The position numbers and the translations under genes are program-made. This document shows, one piece after another, positions 5,400 through 7,570 of a DNA stretch of 7,570 bases. The DNA comes from Thermodesulfobacteriota bacterium (lineage in GTDB: Bacteria; Desulfobacterota; RBG-13-43-22), in contig JALOOY010000063.1 in NCBI GenBank assembly GCA_025454185.1, positions 1 through 7,570 of the forward strand, in the 5' to 3' direction. Under the pieces are notes generated by a model. It did no database searches. It saw nothing but the letters and a program-made list of their open reading frames with translations, and was not told where the DNA came from. Position 1 is the first letter of the stretch, and the number at the start of each line of letters is the position of its first letter.

Positions 5400-5626
5400 T
5401 GTTTCGCTTCTTGCCGTCTATCCCGGAGGAGAGACTTGAGGACTTTGCCCCGGCTTTTCAGCATCCCTCGGCCTGCTGCCACCGGGTCCGCGGGTAGAGC
5501 TTCCAAAACGATTTTATTGTGTTCTTCATAGATGTGTAAAAGGGAACCTTTTTCGATTTTGTACTTTTTACGGATCGGGGCAGGAATAATGACTTGCCCT
5601 TTAATTGTGGCTTTTACAATGGACAT
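5396..5626 (-). CDS. vapB: AbrB/SpoVT-type antitoxin
   Basis: A 76-residue protein with an N-terminal swapped-hairpin AbrB DNA-binding domain: KATIKGQVIIPAPIRKKY (5-22), IEKGSLLHIYEE (24-35) and KIVLEAL (38-44). The basic tail from GRGMLKSRGKVLKSLL to RQEAKQ is the type that binds a PIN toxin. ATG 5626 is preferred over an in-frame ATG at 5689 because AGGAG (5634-5638) lies 7 nt upstream and the domain then starts at residue 2; the longer form would add 21 residues and overlap the hydrolase stop. It overlaps the toxin by GTGA and lies 59 nt downstream of the hydrolase stop, a gap that holds a dyad suited to self-repression. Confidence 0.88.
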   Translation of the reverse strand: MSIVKATIKGQVIIPAPIRKKYKIEKGSLLHIYEEHNKIVLEALPADPVAAGRGMLKSRGKVLKSLLRDRRQEAKQ

Positions 5627-5637
5627 GGCCGATCTCC

Positions 5638-5689
5638 TGGTAATACCAATTTCCCGAAAAAGTATTACATGATTTCGTTTAGATATCAA
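5638..5689 (-). promoter_or_regulatory. Candidate promoter and operator of the AbrB/PIN module
   Basis: A perfect inverted repeat GTAATAC (5640-5646) / GTATTAC (5662-5668) has centres 22 bp apart, about two helical turns. The left arm is itself inside TGGTA-A-TACCA (5638-5648), next to the antitoxin ribosome binding site. On the minus strand TTGATA (5684-5689) and AATACT (5661-5666) form a possible -35/-10 pair with a 17-base spacer, the -10 overlapping the right arm of the dyad. The -35 overlaps the hydrolase stop codon. This would let the module be expressed and self-repressed apart from the upstream genes. Confidence 0.5.
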
Positions 5690-6534
5690 GTCGAATTAGC
5701 GGGGGAGTTTAAAAATTGTAGGATCAGTCGGGCCGTATCGTCGGGCAGCTCCTCCTGAGGCGCATGGCCGCAGCGGGGGATGATCTGCAGCGTCGCGCGG
5801 GGCAGGTCCTGCGCCAGCCGACGGCCTATGGCGAGGGGGGTCCAGGGGTCGTTCTCGCCCCAGAGCAGTAGGGTGGGCACGGCAATGGTGGGGAGTTGAT
5901 CGTTATAACGATTCAATCTTTCCAGGTCCAGGCCCCGAATCAGATCGATCTGGGCCTCGAGGCCGCCGGGTTCCCGCAGCCGTTCATAGTAGGCCGCAAC
6001 CCGTTCCGCGCTGACCCGCTCCGGGTGATAAAAGGCCTGCCGCAGGGCCAGCCGGATCAATCCGTGTCTAAAAAGCCAGCGGGACAGTGCCCTGGCCAGG
6101 GGCAGTCGGGCCAGCCGAAAAACCCAGGGGAGTTTTCTCAGGTAAGCCGCCGCGGCAATCAGCACCAGGCGGTTGATGCGGTCCGGTTTTTTCAGGGCCA
6201 GCAGCAGTCCCAAAGAACCGCCCAGGGAATTGCCCACAAAGATGACCTGCCGCAGACCCAGGGCCTCCAGCCAACAGTCGATTTCGTCTCGCAGCGTAAA
6301 CAGGTCGTAATCGGCGCCGGGGGGCTTGTCCGAGCCGCCGGAGCCTTTCAGGTCCAGGGCATAGACGTGAAAACCCGCGGCCTGCAGGCGGGGCGCCGTT
6401 TCCTCCCAGGTGTAGGTCGAAGAACCCAGGCCGTGGAGCAGCAATACCTGGGGTCCGGGGGCCGGAAAGTCCAGGTAATGGAAGTTGATTCCGTCGACGG
6501 CCAGGAAGCGGCTGTTGGGATGGCGGCATTTCAT
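5686..6534 (-). CDS. Alpha/beta-hydrolase fold protein
   Basis: A 282-residue cytoplasmic alpha/beta-hydrolase. The oxyanion-hole motif LLLHGLGSS is at 31-39, the nucleophile elbow G101-N-S103-L-G105, the acid D229 in WGENDPWTP and the histidine H257 in RCGHAPQEE, so the catalytic triad is complete. A basic, leucine-rich cap region lies between about residues 130 and 205. The length and motifs resemble the group that includes MhpC/BphD-type C-C hydrolases, esterases and thioesterases; the substrate cannot be chosen from sequence. The start codon overlaps the ligase stop by ATGA, with no strong ribosome binding site of its own, which implies tight co-expression with the acyl-CoA ligase. A role on an ester, thioester or ring-cleavage product linked to that ligase is inference. 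Confidence 0.9.
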   Translation of the reverse strand: MKCRHPNSRFLAVDGINFHYLDFPAPGPQVLLLHGLGSSTYTWEETAPRLQAAGFHVYALDLKGSGGSDKPPGADYDLFTLRDEIDCWLEALGLRQVIFVGNSLGGSLGLLLALKKPDRINRLVLIAAAAYLRKLPWVFRLARLPLARALSRWLFRHGLIRLALRQAFYHPERVSAERVAAYYERLREPGGLEAQIDLIRGLDLERLNRYNDQLPTIAVPTLLLWGENDPWTPLAIGRRLAQDLPRATLQIIPRCGHAPQEELPDDTARLILQFLNSPANST

Positions 6535-7570
6535 GGGGCCGGCGCACGCAGGGCCTTCTTGTCCACCTTGCCCACCGGGGTCAGGGGCAGGGCCTCCACA
6601 AACTCGATGAACTTGGGCACCTTATAGGGCGAAAGGGTTTCCCGCGCAAAATCCAGGATTTCCTTTTTGAGTATTTCCTCCGGCCGGTCCCGGGCGGCCG
6701 AAGCCTTTTGCACCACCAGTTTCACCAGTTCGCTCCCCGGCCGCTGGGGATTGGGCACGCCGACGATGGCGCACAGCTCGATGGCCGGGTGGTCGTACAA
6801 TTTTTCTTCGACTTCCCGGGAAAAGACCTTGAAGCCCCCCACGTTGAGCATGTCCTTGGCCCGGTCCACGATGGTCAAGTAGCCCTCTTCATCCCTGCGG
6901 GCCACGTCCCCGGTGTGCATCCAGGGCTCCCCCTGAAAGGGCCGCAGGGCGTGGGCCGTTTCTTCGGGCCGGTTCAAATAGCCTTGCATGACCTGCGGGC
7001 CGTGCACGATCAATTCCCCCTCCTCGCCAACCGGCACCTCCCGGGTCCCTGTCTCCAGGTCGATCAGCTTCACCCGGGTGTTGGGCAGAGGCAGCCCCAC
7101 GGTCCCGATTTTCTTGGGGCCCTTATGGGGATTGGCCGTAATCAGCGGACTGGTCTCGGTCATCCCGTACACCTCCACCAGTTTCCCGGAGCCCACGATT
7201 TCCTCCAGGGCTCGGATGGATTCCACCGGGAAGGGGGAGGCCCCCGACAGGCAGAAGGCCAGATGGCTGAAATCCAGCTTTTTGAAACGGGGATTTTCCA
7301 TGAGCATCAGGTAGAGGGTCGGCACGTTGACCAGGATGGTCGGGTGATAACGGGCTATCTCCCGGCAGATGTGGTCCGTGTCTCGGGGATTGGGGACCAG
7401 GATCTGCGTTCCGGCCAGGACGAGTTCGGTCATGGCCAGCATGAGGCCGGCCAGGTGAAAAAAGGGAAATCCGGAGAGGATGGTCTCCCGCCCGGCCTCC
7501 AGATGAAACCAGGTGCGCACCTGCTGGATATTGGCCGCAATATTGCTATGGGTCAGCAGCGTGCCCTTGG
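6531..7570 (-). CDS. Acyl-CoA ligase / AMP-dependent synthetase, C-terminal two thirds (runs off right edge)
   Basis: The reading frame stays open to the right edge, so the gene is cut at its 5' end; 345 complete codons are visible. An in-window GTG at 7520 is not the true start, because the codons before it already encode the family's phosphate-binding motif KGTLLTHSN at the very edge. Counting that Lys as 1, further ANL-superfamily motifs follow: SGFPFFHLAGL (22-32), YGMTETSPL (134-142), the adenylate-binding TGD with D221, the hinge region IVDRAKDMLNVGGFKV, and the C-terminal catalytic lysine K334 in TPVGKVDKKAL. Enzymes of this family activate a carboxylic acid with ATP to an acyl-AMP and then to acyl-CoA. 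Roughly 170-200 N-terminal residues are missing compared with a usual 510-560. The motifs fit a medium/long-chain fatty acid or related acid ligase; exact substrate unknown. The stop overlaps the hydrolase start. Confidence 0.94.
   Translation of the reverse strand, partial: KGTLLTHSNIAANIQQVRTWFHLEAGRETILSGFPFFHLAGLMLAMTELVLAGTQILVPNPRDTDHICREIARYHPTILVNVPTLYLMLMENPRFKKLDFSHLAFCLSGASPFPVESIRALEEIVGSGKLVEVYGMTETSPLITANPHKGPKKIGTVGLPLPNTRVKLIDLETGTREVPVGEEGELIVHGPQVMQGYLNRPEETAHALRPFQGEPWMHTGDVARRDEEGYLTIVDRAKDMLNVGGFKVFSREVEEKLYDHPAIELCAIVGVPNPQRPGSELVKLVVQKASAARDRPEEILKKEILDFARETLSPYKVPKFIEFVEALPLTPVGKVDKKALRAPAP

Noticed and set aside
5896..6627. A 243-codon open frame on the plus strand
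   Set aside because: Antisense to the alpha/beta-hydrolase with its intact catalytic triad; Gln/Gly/Arg-rich translation without motifs.
1..7570. CRISPR array, tRNA, rRNA, insertion sequence or phage genes
   Set aside because: No regularly spaced repeats, cloverleaf, ribosomal RNA signature, transposase or integrase could be seen on either strand.

Overview
This window is a run of co-directional genes, all on the minus strand, from a GC-rich bacterial chromosome. The gene set is a tungsten-type aldehyde:ferredoxin oxidoreductase (AOR) with its own MoaD/ThiS-like protein, an acyl-CoA ligase, a CaiB/racemase-family enzyme and several small toxin-antitoxin pairs. It fits an anaerobic, acid- or aromatic-degrading bacterium of the Desulfobacterota (sulfate-reducing or syntrophic 'deltaproteobacterial') type. 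The lineage is inferred from gene content and protein style; no rRNA or marker gene is present.

Layout in the direction of transcription (right to left). (a) 7570-5686: the C-terminal two thirds of an ANL-superfamily acyl-CoA ligase, overlapping by ATGA an alpha/beta-hydrolase with an intact Ser-Asp-His triad. (b) 5626-4986: an AbrB-type antitoxin and PIN toxin pair with a candidate promoter/operator. (c) 4975-3302: a CaiB/BaiF family protein carrying the His/Asp pair of 2-methylacyl-CoA racemases, then a small exported RlpA-like protein. (d) 3241-2569: a strong promoter loaded with CATAA/TTATG half-sites, then a ribbon-helix-helix antitoxin and a second PIN toxin. (e) 2558-298: a MoaD/ThiS-like protein ending in Gly-Gly, a 284-base regulatory gap with two adjacent dyads and a potentially structured leader, then the AOR. 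(f) 257-211: a G-rich hairpin repeat. (g) 180-1: the N-terminus of a small, poorly known protein that runs off the edge.

How the genes may work together (inference): the ligase activates a carboxylic acid to its CoA thioester. The CaiB/racemase protein epimerises a 2-methylacyl-CoA or moves CoA between acids, and the hydrolase may cleave an ester, thioester or ring product. The AOR interconverts aldehydes and acids with ferredoxin, and the MoaD-like protein probably serves its pterin cofactor. The most distinctive feature is that two unrelated toxin-antitoxin modules (AbrB/PIN and RHH/PIN) each end 10 nt before a metabolic gene, and in both cases the toxin's TAA stop codon lies in or against the Shine-Dalgarno sequence of that gene. 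No CRISPR array, tRNA, rRNA, insertion sequence or transposase is visible, and no gene-free stretch exceeds 300 bases.
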